Source of the DNA: Kluyveromyces lactis
Lineage: Eukaryota; Ascomycota; Saccharomycetes; Saccharomycetales; Saccharomycetaceae
Assembly (NCBI RefSeq): GCF_000002515.2
Contig: NC_006042.1
Coordinates: 558,001 to 622,000, forward strand
DNA: 64,000 nt
Direction: 5' to 3'
Shown here: positions 48,977 through 58,921 of the stretch, one piece after another
Layout of the letters: each line of letters starts with the position of its first letter
Position numbering within the stretch: the stretch's first letter is position 1
Program-made: the position numbers and the translations under genes
Notes under the pieces: generated by a model
Databases searched by the model: none
What the model saw: only the letters and a program-made list of their open reading frames with translations
What the model was told of the DNA's origin: nothing

Positions 48977-49993
48977 ATGTTCAAGGAAAGATTACTCAAC
49001 ATCCTCAAGCATATACGACCAATGAGTACCGAAACTACTGCCAAATATTATCCAAAAATTGTTGAGTCTGCGCAAGCGGACCAGAGCTTAAAGCTAAACC
49101 ACACATGTTTCAGGGTAAAGGATCCAAAGGTCACTGTTGCGTTCTACCAGGAACAATTTGGTATGAAGCTATTAGATCACAAGAAATTCCCTGACATGAA
49201 GTTTGATTTATACTTCTTATCATTCCCTAATAAGCAGTTTTCGAACAACTCTCAAGGTGCCATTGACGTCTTTAGAGAAAACGGTATTTTGGAATTGACC
49301 CACAATTATGGTACTGAATCTGATCCAGCATACAAGGTGAACAACGGTAATGAAGAACCACACCGTGGGTTTGGTCATATTTGCTTCAGTGTCTCTAACC
49401 TAGAAGCTGAATGTGAAAGATTGGAATCCAATGGCGTCAAGTTCAAGAAGAGATTGACAGACGGTAGCCAAAGGAATATTGCTTTCGCATTAGATCCTAA
49501 TGGGTACTGGATTGAATTGATTCAAAACAACGAATCTGGAGAGGGGAACAACTACAAGTTCAACCATACCATGGTAAGAGTCAAGGATCCAATCAAATCC
49601 CTTGAATTCTATCAAAACGTCCTAGGAATGAAAATCCTTGACGTTAGTGACCATTCAAATGCTAAATTCACGCTATACTTCTTAGGCTACGAAAATGATC
49701 AAAAAGGAATTGCTCGTGGTTCAAGAGAAAGTATCTTGGAGTTGACACATAACTGGGGGACAGAAAATGATCCAGATTTCGCTTATCACACCGGTAATAC
49801 TGAACCACAGGGGTACGGCCACATCTGCATCTCAAACAAGGATCCAGCTACGTTGTGCGCAGAAATTGAGAAACTATACCCAGATATCCAATGGTCTCCA
49901 AAGTTCAATCAAGGTAAAATGAAGAATCTCGCCTTCATCAAGGACCCTGATGGATACTCCATCGAAGTCGTCCCATACGGATTGGGCGTTTGA
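48977..49993 (+). CDS. GLO1: Glyoxalase I (lactoylglutathione lyase), two-domain yeast form
   Basis: Converts the methylglyoxal-glutathione hemithioacetal to S-D-lactoylglutathione. Like S. cerevisiae Glo1 (326 residues) it holds two fused glyoxalase repeats: repeat 1 from NHTCFRVKDP with LELTHNYGTE and GFGHICFSV to about 185, and repeat 2 from NHTMVRVKDP with LELTHNWGTE and GYGHICISN to the end. The S. cerevisiae start (MST...) corresponds to Met16 here (49022). The 15-residue upstream stretch MFKERLLNILKHIRP is basic and amphipathic, and the first ATG has T at -3, a weak context, so leaky scanning could give mitochondrial and cytosolic forms. It lies directly upstream of PFK2 on the same strand; S. 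cerevisiae GLO1 is on another chromosome. Confidence 0.95.
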   Translation: MFKERLLNILKHIRPMSTETTAKYYPKIVESAQADQSLKLNHTCFRVKDPKVTVAFYQEQFGMKLLDHKKFPDMKFDLYFLSFPNKQFSNNSQGAIDVFRENGILELTHNYGTESDPAYKVNNGNEEPHRGFGHICFSVSNLEAECERLESNGVKFKKRLTDGSQRNIAFALDPNGYWIELIQNNESGEGNNYKFNHTMVRVKDPIKSLEFYQNVLGMKILDVSDHSNAKFTLYFLGYENDQKGIARGSRESILELTHNWGTENDPDFAYHTGNTEPQGYGHICISNKDPATLCAEIEKLYPDIQWSPKFNQGKMKNLAFIKDPDGYSIEVVPYGLGV

Positions 49994-50679
49994 AGAGCAC
50001 CAAACTCTCATCTATTTATTTGAAATGTAAATGCAAATTTATGTATCGTTGTATACAATATTCGATATGACACCGTTCAATCGCCATATTACAGCCATAA
50101 CTGCCGGTAATACTGATAAAGATATCCTTTTGAAGTGACATGAAAGCACGTGACTGAGATTAATATAACTCTTCACATTTTTTTTTTTTTAATTTTTCAT
50201 TACGCAGCAAACATGCAGCATCCACTAACTTCAGAGATTCCTGTAAGATAAGTGGTTCGTTATTTTCCGGATTCCAATTTTGGTGGTGCTCCGAAAAGTG
50301 GAAGCTCGTGATCCTACATGCTCACGAAACCCATCATCATGCAATCCACATTAAAGGAAGGGAAAAGGATATTGAACTTTTGACTATTTAGTATAAATGA
50401 AAACTACTTTGTAAGCTTGGACAGAGGAATAATTTCTGATTCGTGCTTCTGCTTCTACTGACTTGCAAACCAGTAAACAAGTTACTGCATTAATCAGTAA
50501 TAATCTGCGTATAGCGAAACTTGTAACCAGTTTCCTCGTAACAAGGTTAGCAGAAGAATTTGCAAGAGGATCAAGTTGATAAAGACGTATATTTAGGTCT
50601 CTGCACGTTTTCAAACTTTTAAGCGAGAATCAAACGATTACAAAAAGGAAAATATTGATACAAGTAATAATAAACTGCA
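49994..50679 (+). promoter_or_regulatory. PFK2: GLO1 / PFK2 intergenic region
   Basis: 686 bases with GCACGTGAC (CACGTG at 50147-50152), a T12 tract near 50180 and several CTTCC or GGAAG cores that could serve Gcr1-type factors. No gene is supported. Confidence 0.4.
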
Positions 50680-53496
50680 ATGACACAATCTTTGCCATTG
50701 TTGAACGGTACGGAAGCGTACAAATTAGTTACGACTCAAGGGTTGTATGATAAGACAGTCAAGTTTTACGAAAAGTATTTGCAATTAGTTCATGACAAGC
50801 GAGTTGGCACATTGACAAATTCTTTAATCACTCTAAAGCTAGTTGTTGATAACAGCTTCAAGCCATTGGATGTTGTTAACGATAAAGATTGGAGGGCCAT
50901 TGTGTCATCAGCATTGGTTTTTTCATGTACAAATATCCAACATTTCAGAGATTTGGCTGCTGGTGAAACGATTCAGGCCTATCCTAACGAAACCAACCCA
51001 ATTGAAATATATTTGAAGGATCCAAACGGATATATCATTGGTATCACTGAAACGAAAAATGCTATTTCTATCAAACCTACGCTGCCTAAGCAATCTGTTG
51101 AGGCCTCTTTGATCTCCTCAAGATCTTCAAGAATAGACATTGCTTCTTCTGGTGTTTCCACTGACAGCTCGTATCCAGCGATTCCAAAGACTGCGAAAGC
51201 GCAAAAGTCCATCGCCGTTATGACATCCGGTGGTGATGCGCCAGGTATGAACGCAAATGTGAGAGCTATTGTTAGAACAGCTATTTTCAAGGGTTGTAAT
51301 GCCTTCGTAGTCATGGAAGGTTACGAAGGTCTTGTAAAAGGTGGTCCAAATTATATCAAGCAGGTTTACTGGGAAACAGTACGTAACTGGTCTTGCGAAG
51401 GTGGTACCAACATTGGTACTGCTCGTTGTAAAGAATTTAGAGAGAGAGAGGGAAGGTTACTTGGTGCTCTTCACTTAATCGAAGCTGGTGTCGACGCTTT
51501 GATCGTGTGTGGTGGTGACGGTTCCCTCACTGGTGCTGATTTATTCAGATCTGAATGGCCTTCTTTGATTCGTGAACTCTTAGATCAAGGAAGAATTAAC
51601 AAAGTTCAATTCGATAGGTACCAGCACTTGAATATTTGTGGTACTGTTGGATCCATCGATAATGATATGTCTACTACAGATGCTACCATTGGTGCCTACT
51701 CGGCATTGGATCGTATCTGTCAAGCAATTGATTACATTGAGGCCACCGCTAACTCCCATTCCAGAGCCTTTGTGGTGGAAGTTATGGGTAGAAATTGTGG
51801 TTGGTTAGCTTTATTGGCTGGTATCTCTACATCAGCTGATTACATCTTGATTCCAGAGAAACCTGCATCATCAAGAGAATGGCAAGATCAAATGTGTGAT
51901 ATCATTTCAAAGCATAGGTCAAGAGGTAAGAGAACAACTATCGTTATTGTTGCTGAAGGTGCCATTTCAGCAGACTTAACTCCTATCTCATCTAAGGACG
52001 TTCATAAAGTCTTAGTGGACAGATTGGGTCTAGATTGTAGAATTACTACACTAGGACATGTCCAGAGAGGTGGTACAGCCGTTGCTTATGACCGTATTCT
52101 TGCAACATTGCAAGGTGTGGAAGCTGTCAATGCAGTTTTGGAATCAACTCCAGATACCCCTTCTCCTTTGATCGCTATCAATGAGAACAAGATCACTCGT
52201 AAGCCTTTGGTTGAATCAGTTCAACTAACCAAATCTGTTGCGGAAGCAATCCATTCCAAGGATTTCAAAAAGGCTATGCAATTGAGAGATTCGGAATTTG
52301 TTGAGCATTTGGATAATTTCATGGCAATCAATTCTGCTGACCATATCGAACCTAAGTTACCAGAACACACCCATATGAAGATTGCTATTGTCAATGTCGG
52401 TGCCCCAGCTGGTGGTATGAACTCTGCAGTTTATTCGATGGCTACGTACTGTATGTCTCAAGGTCACAAACCATATGCAATTTACAATGGTTGGACTGGG
52501 TTAACTAGACACGAATCCGTGAGATCTCTAAACTGGAAGGATCTTTTGGGATGGCAATCCCGCGGTGGTTCTGAAATCGGTACCAACAGACATACTCCTG
52601 AAGAAGCTGATATCGGTTTGATTGCTTACTATTTCCAAAAGTATGGATTCGATGGTATCATCATTGTCGGTGGTTTTGAAGCGTTTGTCTCCTTGCATCA
52701 ATTGGAAAGAGCAAGAGAGAACTATACAGCCTTCAGAATCCCAATGGTTTTGATTCCAGCCACTTTATCCAACAATGTTCCGGGTACCGAGTACTCCCTC
52801 GGTTCGGATACCGCTCTGAACTCTTTGATGCAATACTGTGATATTATCAAGCAATCTGCTGCATCAACCCGTGGTAGAGTTTTTGTTGTTGATGTTCAAG
52901 GTGGTAACTCTGGGTATCTAGCCACACATGCCGCTGTTGCTGTGGGTGCCCAAGTTTCCTATGTCCCAGAAGAAGGTATAAGTTTGGAGCAACTAACGCA
53001 AGATATTGAAAACTTGACGGAATCATTCAGCGAAGCTGAAGGTAGAGGTAAATTCGGACAACTTATCTTGAAGTCCACCAATGCCTCTAAGGTGCTTACT
53101 CCTGAAGTGTTGGCTGAGGTCATTACTCAAGAAGCTGAAGGTCACTTCGATGCCAAATGTGCCATCCCAGGTCATGTCCAACAAGGTGGTCTACCTTCTC
53201 CAATTGATAGAACAAGGGGTACTAGATTCGCCATCAGAGCTGTTGGTTTCATTGAGTCTCAACACAAGGTATTAGCAGCTGAGGCAAATCTGGATGATGA
53301 CGACTTCGACTTTGATACACCAAAGATCATAGCAACTGCATCAGTCTTAGGTGTTAAGGGATCTGACATTGTCTTTAGTTCAATCAGACAATTGTACGAT
53401 TTTGAAACTGAATTGAACAAGAGAACCCCAAAGACTATTCACTGGCAATCGACTAGAACCATTGCGGACCATCTTGTAGGAAGAAAAAAGCTATGA
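50680..53496 (+). CDS. PFK2: 6-phosphofructokinase beta subunit
   Basis: Beta subunit of the hetero-octameric ATP-dependent phosphofructokinase, the key control step of glycolysis in the cytosol. The 938 residues compare with 959 in S. cerevisiae. Residues 1-150 form the fungal N-terminal domain of glyoxalase-like (VOC) fold; DPNGYIIGITE near 109-119 echoes DPDGYSIEVV of Glo1. Two PFK repeats follow. The N-terminal repeat has TSGGDAPGMNA (182-192), GGDGSLTGAD and catalytic Asp327 in SIDND. The C-terminal repeat begins near 567 with NVGAPAGGMNS and serves allosteric regulation. Strong codon bias indicates high expression. INP1 follows, as in S. cerevisiae YMR205C-YMR204C, which supports PFK2 rather than PFK1. 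Confidence 0.97.
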   Translation: MTQSLPLLNGTEAYKLVTTQGLYDKTVKFYEKYLQLVHDKRVGTLTNSLITLKLVVDNSFKPLDVVNDKDWRAIVSSALVFSCTNIQHFRDLAAGETIQAYPNETNPIEIYLKDPNGYIIGITETKNAISIKPTLPKQSVEASLISSRSSRIDIASSGVSTDSSYPAIPKTAKAQKSIAVMTSGGDAPGMNANVRAIVRTAIFKGCNAFVVMEGYEGLVKGGPNYIKQVYWETVRNWSCEGGTNIGTARCKEFREREGRLLGALHLIEAGVDALIVCGGDGSLTGADLFRSEWPSLIRELLDQGRINKVQFDRYQHLNICGTVGSIDNDMSTTDATIGAYSALDRICQAIDYIEATANSHSRAFVVEVMGRNCGWLALLAGISTSADYILIPEKPASSREWQDQMCDIISKHRSRGKRTTIVIVAEGAISADLTPISSKDVHKVLVDRLGLDCRITTLGHVQRGGTAVAYDRILATLQGVEAVNAVLESTPDTPSPLIAINENKITRKPLVESVQLTKSVAEAIHSKDFKKAMQLRDSEFVEHLDNFMAINSADHIEPKLPEHTHMKIAIVNVGAPAGGMNSAVYSMATYCMSQGHKPYAIYNGWTGLTRHESVRSLNWKDLLGWQSRGGSEIGTNRHTPEEADIGLIAYYFQKYGFDGIIIVGGFEAFVSLHQLERARENYTAFRIPMVLIPATLSNNVPGTEYSLGSDTALNSLMQYCDIIKQSAASTRGRVFVVDVQGGNSGYLATHAAVAVGAQVSYVPEEGISLEQLTQDIENLTESFSEAEGRGKFGQLILKSTNASKVLTPEVLAEVITQEAEGHFDAKCAIPGHVQQGGLPSPIDRTRGTRFAIRAVGFIESQHKVLAAEANLDDDDFDFDTPKIIATASVLGVKGSDIVFSSIRQLYDFETELNKRTPKTIHWQSTRTIADHLVGRKKL

Positions 53497-53895
53497 AATT
53501 AAAAACGTATCTGCTTCCTCAAAATTCCCACTGAAATGGATGTATATTATTATGTAAACTGCATTTATAACTCTCAATGACAAACGATTAACATTTATGA
53601 CATATCTAGTTACTACTCACCTCCTGGTATCAATTTATAATCCCTTTTCTCTGGAAAGAGTCCTTCCTACCCTAGTTACTCATTTTTATACTGATCGATG
53701 CGGTGCTTAAAAAAACAATAAATAAATAAAAAAATAACATGCTATTACATACGTAGTCAACGTAAACAAGTGAATTCACCAAAAGACTATAGTCGAAACA
53801 GGATATAATAGGTATATTGAGTGAAGCAACCATCTGGAGCACTGTACATTTGATTGTATTAGAAAGCATTACTCTTAGCTTTACCTTTTTCAAAG
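53497..53895 (+). other. PFK2 / INP1 intergenic region
   Basis: 399 bases, AT-rich, with the PFK2 3' flank and INP1 promoter. No gene or clear motif is seen. Confidence 0.35.
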
Positions 53896-54927
53896 ATGGC
53901 CATTATGGGATCACCAAAGAAGAAATCTTCCGGCCCTTTCCAATCACTGAAGAATTCGTTTCTGCGAAATAAGGGACAGCCACCACAACTGCAACCCTGG
54001 AATCCTCAGGTAAGAACTGATAACACTAAAAGGAAATCTGTACAGAGGACAACTTTGTTCCGTCATGACTATGTGAAGGTGCGAAGTTGGCCGTCCGATA
54101 ATCCAAAAAACATCAATGTAATACTGAGCAAGACTAGCTTCGAAATATATGAAATAGATATGGGAAACTCGAAAGAACGGATGAATTACTTGAGTTTAGG
54201 TAAAAAAGATCAGTTTGTGCATCCAATTCTGCCGAAACTAAAGGTTGGAAGGGTACCGTCGGATCAAAAACAAGAATTTAAAATCATCATTTCCCTATTC
54301 AATCCGGAAAGATTCTGGGAAGTCACATTTTTATCCATTAACCACGGTCGCGTACCTCGTAAAGTTATCAACGACCTTGAGCAAGTGCTATCCAAAATTT
54401 GTCAGTATAACAACAAAGATCCTGACAATGCTTCACTAAAAGACACTAAGAATGATACGAAGGCGATACCCTCGCCGAAGATTGACATCCTCGAAGAAGT
54501 GGATGATTTGGAGTATCTATTGGCTGAGAATGTTCCTGACCAGGAGCAGATACCAGAAGCAGAAAGTCTGGAACTAAATGAATCATCAACCATATCTTCC
54601 ATCAGTATGGAACACTCACTAGTACAGTCTGGAGATGTCGTAAATAAGACATTCAAACAAGCATTAGGAAGAATAAAACCCATTGACTTTAACACAAGAG
54701 CAGAAAGCAGTAGGTACAAAAGGTTCAGCTCTTTTCACTCTGCATTTTTAGATGTTCCTCGCATAAGCGCAGAATATCAACATTCTTTACAAGATAAAAG
54801 ACGGTCGATCAGTGTTCCGACTGCAATTGATTACAAGTCTGTTTCCAATCACGACATGAGAAAGGGTGTTGATTTTGACAAGGTAAGTTGGATGGATGTC
54901 ACATTCGAAGATTTTCCGGAGATATGA
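53896..54927 (+). CDS. INP1: Peroxisome inheritance/retention factor Inp1
   Basis: Peripheral peroxisomal membrane protein that tethers peroxisomes to the mother-cell cortex by bridging Pex3. The 343 residues are shorter than S. cerevisiae Inp1 (420). The conserved core at about 70-165 shows [35 protein letters not shown] and [16 protein letters not shown], a PH-like domain signature of the family. The N-terminus is basic ([18 protein letters not shown]), and the middle has an acidic stretch ([12 protein letters not shown]). [17 protein letters not shown] and RRSISVP near the end match the conserved C-terminal Pex3-binding region. Met4 is an alternative start. The gene is tandem with PFK2 and convergent with TOM40, as in S. 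cerevisiae. Confidence 0.9.
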
Positions 54928-55469
54928 CCGACAATATTGCAGGCATTGTAGCAGTATTCCAGGTTTTTCCTACATGTCAATTTATAACTCAATGCACAAA
55001 CTGAATTATGTATGTGGCGGGTTCTACGTACATTGGACCATAAACTCAACAATTTTTTGTTTAATAATCAAGATATCGTATTGAATATGTTATCGGTATA
55101 TATACATGTATGTATATTTCTTAAGATTAGTGTTGAGTCTTATCATCTTAAGTTGAAAATATCACCATTTGTATTTTGTTATATATACTTGGCTATGAAC
55201 AAGAGTTTGTAGTTTATGATTAAGCATATAAAAGTAGTTTAACAGATATGAATGGGTTGGGTCATTAAAAACATCGCAAGAAACGTTTTAATCGATTTTC
55301 GATACCAATTATCTCTTCTCGTGAGAGGTTAAGTTTGCGTAGTTTGAAGGTATTCTGTGATAAGTTCTGTCAGTTGGTCAGAAATTGAAACATACAGACG
55401 AAAGATATTGGCTAATGCAGAGAAAGTCATTATAACAATTTCTTAGAGGTTACTATTTGTTAGTTTAGT
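54928..55469. other. Convergent intergenic region, INP1 / TOM40
   Basis: 542 bases of AT-rich 3' flank. Frames here are short and lack coding character; no RNA gene is seen. Confidence 0.4.
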
Positions 55470-56633
55470 TTAAGCTGGTGGAGCTTGTAGAGGGTTACCA
55501 TTAATATCTAGACCTTGTTGCATCATTAATAGTTCTTCGCTACCGGCAGTTTCAAATTGTAAACCGGCACCAAGCTTGCTTTCATTCTTGAAATGGTCGA
55601 TTTCACCACAGAATAGAACGGATAATGTTGGTAAGATTTTTCTTTCCAAGAAACAGCCGACCTTACCGTTTGAATCAATGGAACCACGGAACACAGATTG
55701 TCTGTATTCGTACTTACAACCTAAAGTGGTAGCACCTTCAATGGCTGGTTGGAACCCAATAGGTTGGCCGATAACTGGGTCCATGATTGGCAACATGGAG
55801 GCTTGTAGAGAAGTTTCTAGACCAGCTTCCATGTTTGGAGACACCTTTCTCCAGAAAGAGGCGACAGCAGCACCATTAGCTTGCAATTGACCGGAGAAGA
55901 TCCAGTCCTGCTTAGCAGAAACGAAACGTGTCATATAGGACACAGCGGCGTCAGCTGGGGACATAGCTTGACCCTTAGAATAAATAGCTTCCAAACCAAT
56001 AGCCAATTGGGGAGTAATGGACTGTAGAATAGAACCAACAGCAACACCAGTGAAGCTACCGTCACTTGCAGCAGAAGGATTCAAAGTCTTGAAATTCAAA
56101 GAGAAATCAGAAGCCTGGTAATCTTGTTCCAATTGGCACATTGTTGGCTGACCTTCAGAGATTTGTAACGTGACCTTGGTGACATTGTTCTTATCCCAAC
56201 CGTATTGCAGTCTACCGGACAAAGACATTTGGTTATCAACATTACCTTGCATGAACAAGTTATCGTTAGCAAACAAAGCACTGAAGGCATAGTTTGGCAA
56301 AGATTCAGAGCCCATGGAGAAAGTATGAGAGGTTTGGAAAGCTGGGTTGAAGGCAAAAGTCTTGTTCAAATCGGCTCTCAAACCGGTGAAGAAATATTGT
56401 GTCAAGAAAACATCACGAGAAACTTCTTTGTTCAAGTTTTCAACGGTACCAGGATTCACCAACGAAAGAGTTTTTCTATGAGCATGGATGTTGTTATAAG
56501 TATCGATCAAATATGATGAGATTGGGTTGGAAGACCAGAAAGATTCACCTCTTTGTTCTGGGGTAATTGGTGAAATACCTGGCAGAGTAGAGATCTTTGA
56601 AAAATCACCTAGAGGTACTGGAGAATTAGACAT
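55470..56633 (-). CDS. TOM40: Mitochondrial outer membrane import channel Tom40
   Basis: The 19-stranded beta-barrel pore of the TOM complex; 387 residues, the same length as in S. cerevisiae. The N-terminal segment (MSNSPVPLGDFSKISTLPGI) precedes the polar helix with WSSNPISSYLIDTYNNIHAHR, which lies within the pore. The barrel starts near residue 70 with NKEVSRDVFLTQYFFTGLRADL. A conserved beta-signal-like strand is present near the end (LSVLFCGEIDHFKNESKLGAGLQFE), which is recognised by the SAM machinery. There is no cleavable presequence, as expected. Codon choice is biased toward abundant tRNAs. The neighbours INP1 and ERG2 match YMR204C and YMR202W, with CSE2 inserted from the YNR series. 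Confidence 0.98.
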   Translation of the reverse strand: MSNSPVPLGDFSKISTLPGISPITPEQRGESFWSSNPISSYLIDTYNNIHAHRKTLSLVNPGTVENLNKEVSRDVFLTQYFFTGLRADLNKTFAFNPAFQTSHTFSMGSESLPNYAFSALFANDNLFMQGNVDNQMSLSGRLQYGWDKNNVTKVTLQISEGQPTMCQLEQDYQASDFSLNFKTLNPSAASDGSFTGVAVGSILQSITPQLAIGLEAIYSKGQAMSPADAAVSYMTRFVSAKQDWIFSGQLQANGAAVASFWRKVSPNMEAGLETSLQASMLPIMDPVIGQPIGFQPAIEGATTLGCKYEYRQSVFRGSIDSNGKVGCFLERKILPTLSVLFCGEIDHFKNESKLGAGLQFETAGSEELLMMQQGLDINGNPLQAPPA

Positions 56634-57121
56634 ATTAGCGTGATTGGTAACGGCAAAAAGTATTACACTAATCGGAATATATTATTCTTTAGAATTGTCG
56701 AAACCTTGTGGCAAGTAAAACGTTCTCTGTCAATTATTGCTAAAAGGTGTTAAAATCCAAACAAAAAAAAAGGCAACCTGTGTAGATAACTCGCCAGTAT
56801 TCTAAAGTAATATGGTTGAATAGTAGTACTATGAACCTATTTATTAATTTCAATCCGTTCGCAAACACAAATGGAACCGGAATTGTCTAATAACAATTGT
56901 ACTATCGTCTATGGTTGTAACTTACCTCATTTATATTCTTTCGATTGATTATTTTATTCCAAACTCGAAAATTTTCTTGATCATAGGTTACGGAGGTCAC
57001 GTGAAAATAATCTAACTCTTCAACAAAGACCTCATTCGCTGTACGTCAAGTAGGATATTGATATTAATAGTGTTACATAGCATTTGCTTGTGAGGATGAT
57101 GTGTACATATAATGGTCGAAA
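56634..57121 (-). promoter_or_regulatory. TOM40: TOM40 upstream region with an E-box
   Basis: 488 bases ahead of TOM40 containing GTCACGTGAA (CACGTG at 56998-57003), a strong Cbf1-type match about 365 bases from the start. No gene is seen. Confidence 0.45.
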
Positions 57122-57493
57122 TCATTGTTTCTGAATACTTTCTCGCAGTCGTTGTAGGTGTTTTGTCTTTTTTTCAAGTTCAATCTTCTTTTCCTGTATA
57201 TGCAGTTGCCATTGTTCGGGAGTCTTTGAGACTAGCTCAATGGCTGCAGGGTCTTGCTGAAGTAGAGTCTTTGCTGTTTTCAAACGATGCCTTATACTCG
57301 AAGTAGCCGCATCCAGCGAATTTGAACTGTTATTTGGATGCTTACTAATTTGTTTCAAAGAATGGTAAAGGAGTGGTATAAATTCAGTTTGTGTTGATGA
57401 ATGTTTCGTGAGAATTTCATGAATTCGTTTCAAGACATTTAGTTGTTGTTCCCCGGAACTAGGTTCTTGCTCCTTCTCGGTATCACCGGTCAT
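57122..57493 (-). CDS. CSE2: Mediator middle-module subunit Med9
   Basis: A 123-residue protein matching S. cerevisiae Cse2/Med9 (149 residues) in position (YNR010W) and layout: a short polar N-terminus, a helical first half (LKRIHEILTKHSSTQTEFIPLLYHSLKQI), and a C-terminal coiled coil (WQLHIQEKKIELEKKTKHLQRLRESI). Med9 forms a helical bundle with Med4, Med7 and Med21 in the Mediator middle module and helps pass signals to RNA polymerase II. The start is a single ATG; the stop leaves a short basic tail. Conservation in this family is low, so synteny carries much of the weight. Confidence 0.85.
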   Translation of the reverse strand: MTGDTEKEQEPSSGEQQLNVLKRIHEILTKHSSTQTEFIPLLYHSLKQISKHPNNSSNSLDAATSSIRHRLKTAKTLLQQDPAAIELVSKTPEQWQLHIQEKKIELEKKTKHLQRLRESIQKQ

Positions 57494-57775
57494 ATTAAAT
57501 CGTTGATTGGGATGGGTTGGAAGCCTTCTTTTTTTTTACTATTCCTCGTTCCCATTCGACTATTATTGAGAAGTCTTCGAAGATTTCGTTAAGCCTTAAT
57601 TTTTTGGATATATAGCCAACAGATAATTTTATGTAGATTGACAATGATAATATAAAGTGAACCGAGTACTTATATCAATGAATATGTGTGTTTTACTACA
57701 TGCTCTTGCAGGAAATATCTACTTTAAATATAATTGTACGTACAGGCAGCAAGTTCAGCACTTTCCTTCTTTAAT

Positions 57776-58447
57776 TCAAAACTTGTGATTTTGGATCAAA
57801 TTCTTGATCATATCTCTTGCAGTCAAATACACCGTTCTGTATAAGGTGTAGATGTCTAAGGTACTTGAGAAAGTGTCGAGGAATCCAAATGGTAGCATGG
57901 CTGGAATCCATCCCTGGGCCAATTCCAAAGCAAAGGATCCGCTTGGCATGGAATATTGCTTGGCATAACCTTTTTTCAAGTGATGAGTTTGACCTGGTTT
58001 GTAAATTTCAGGTTCCATGTTATATGGCAAACTGGCCCTCTGTTCACCGTAAAGAATGGTGAAATGGTCATCAGCAAAGTGTACACCGGTGTGACCTTCA
58101 GTACCAACGGCACTACCGAAAATAATCAAATACTCGCTGATACTAGCATGCAAGATAATCATTTGACCCATGGCACCACCAGCATTGTTGAACACCCATT
58201 CTTCATCAACCCATTGGTTGATATAGTCATCACCGTAATGTTTGGCCAATGCATCTCTTAAATCTTTTAGCATCACCTTAACATCGAATGTTTCGGATTC
58301 AGCGTCATATTTGCTGATAACAGAATTGGATATCTCGTTCAATGTCTTTGCATCAAAAATGTAGTTGGTTGGCAACCAGGTATATAGTAAACTGTTCAAC
58401 AGATAGTACGCTGTACCTAGTAATAGTGCAATTTTCAAAAGCTTCAT
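57776..58447 (-). CDS. ERG2: C-8 sterol isomerase Erg2
   Basis: ER enzyme that moves the double bond of fecosterol from C8 to C7 to give episterol in ergosterol synthesis; a relative of the mammalian sigma-1 receptor and the target of morpholine antifungals. The 223 residues match S. cerevisiae (222). A single N-terminal membrane anchor spans about 3-23 (LLKIALLLGTAYYLLNSLLY), with a short luminal or cytosolic tip. The cupin-like domain contains EEWVFNNAGGAMGQMIILHAS and SAVGTEGHTGVHFADDHFTILYGEQ, with the conserved acidic residues of the substrate pocket. The membrane-associated C-terminal helices are at 168-215. Two TCGTTTA motifs upstream may mediate sterol control. Confidence 0.97.
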   Translation of the reverse strand: MKLLKIALLLGTAYYLLNSLLYTWLPTNYIFDAKTLNEISNSVISKYDAESETFDVKVMLKDLRDALAKHYGDDYINQWVDEEWVFNNAGGAMGQMIILHASISEYLIIFGSAVGTEGHTGVHFADDHFTILYGEQRASLPYNMEPEIYKPGQTHHLKKGYAKQYSMPSGSFALELAQGWIPAMLPFGFLDTFSSTLDIYTLYRTVYLTARDMIKNLIQNHKF

Positions 58448-58574
58448 GGCGAATTACTAGTTTCGGAACACAAGACAATTTACTCCAAAAAGATAATTTC
58501 TCTCCGTTATATTTCACTTTCTCAACCTTTGGATTAGTAGCTCATCGCCAAATTCACTTTCGCTTATCATACCT

Positions 58575-58595
58575 TATATATATATATATATATAT
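58575..58595 (+). repeat. (TA)10 microsatellite
   Basis: An uninterrupted TA tract about 130 bases upstream of ERG2, which may also serve as its TATA region. Confidence 0.8.
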
Positions 58596-58616
58596 GGATG
58601 TTTTCCATAATTTTTG

Positions 58617-58674
58617 TCGTTTATGCTCATCGGAAATCCATTCGAGACTGAATTTTTCACACAGTACTCGTTTA
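58617..58674 (+). promoter_or_regulatory. ERG2: Two TCGTTTA motifs upstream of ERG2
   Basis: TCGTTTA at 58617-58623 and 58668-58674, start to start 51 bases. They resemble the Upc2-class sterol and anaerobic response elements (TCGTATA, TCGTTYAG). They lie 170-230 bases upstream of the ERG2 ATG, a suitable place for sterol feedback. Short and slightly off consensus, hence moderate confidence. Confidence 0.45.
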
Positions 58675-58921
58675 TATTGAAAACTCAGAAGAAGCTGAAG
58701 AAAGGTACGAAATTCAAGAAACTTACCGAAAGCTTAGTCTTGGAGTAACAAGCTATATGATTTACATTATTAAAGCTTGTTTTACTAATACATATGACCA
58801 TTATTAATGTGACTATATATATGTGTATCTATATAGCCTGTATTTACGAGATGGGGACAGAGAGATGTAGAAAAGAGTGAATTGTGAGTATTATATGATA
58901 CAGGTGGATCTCATTGCTGGT

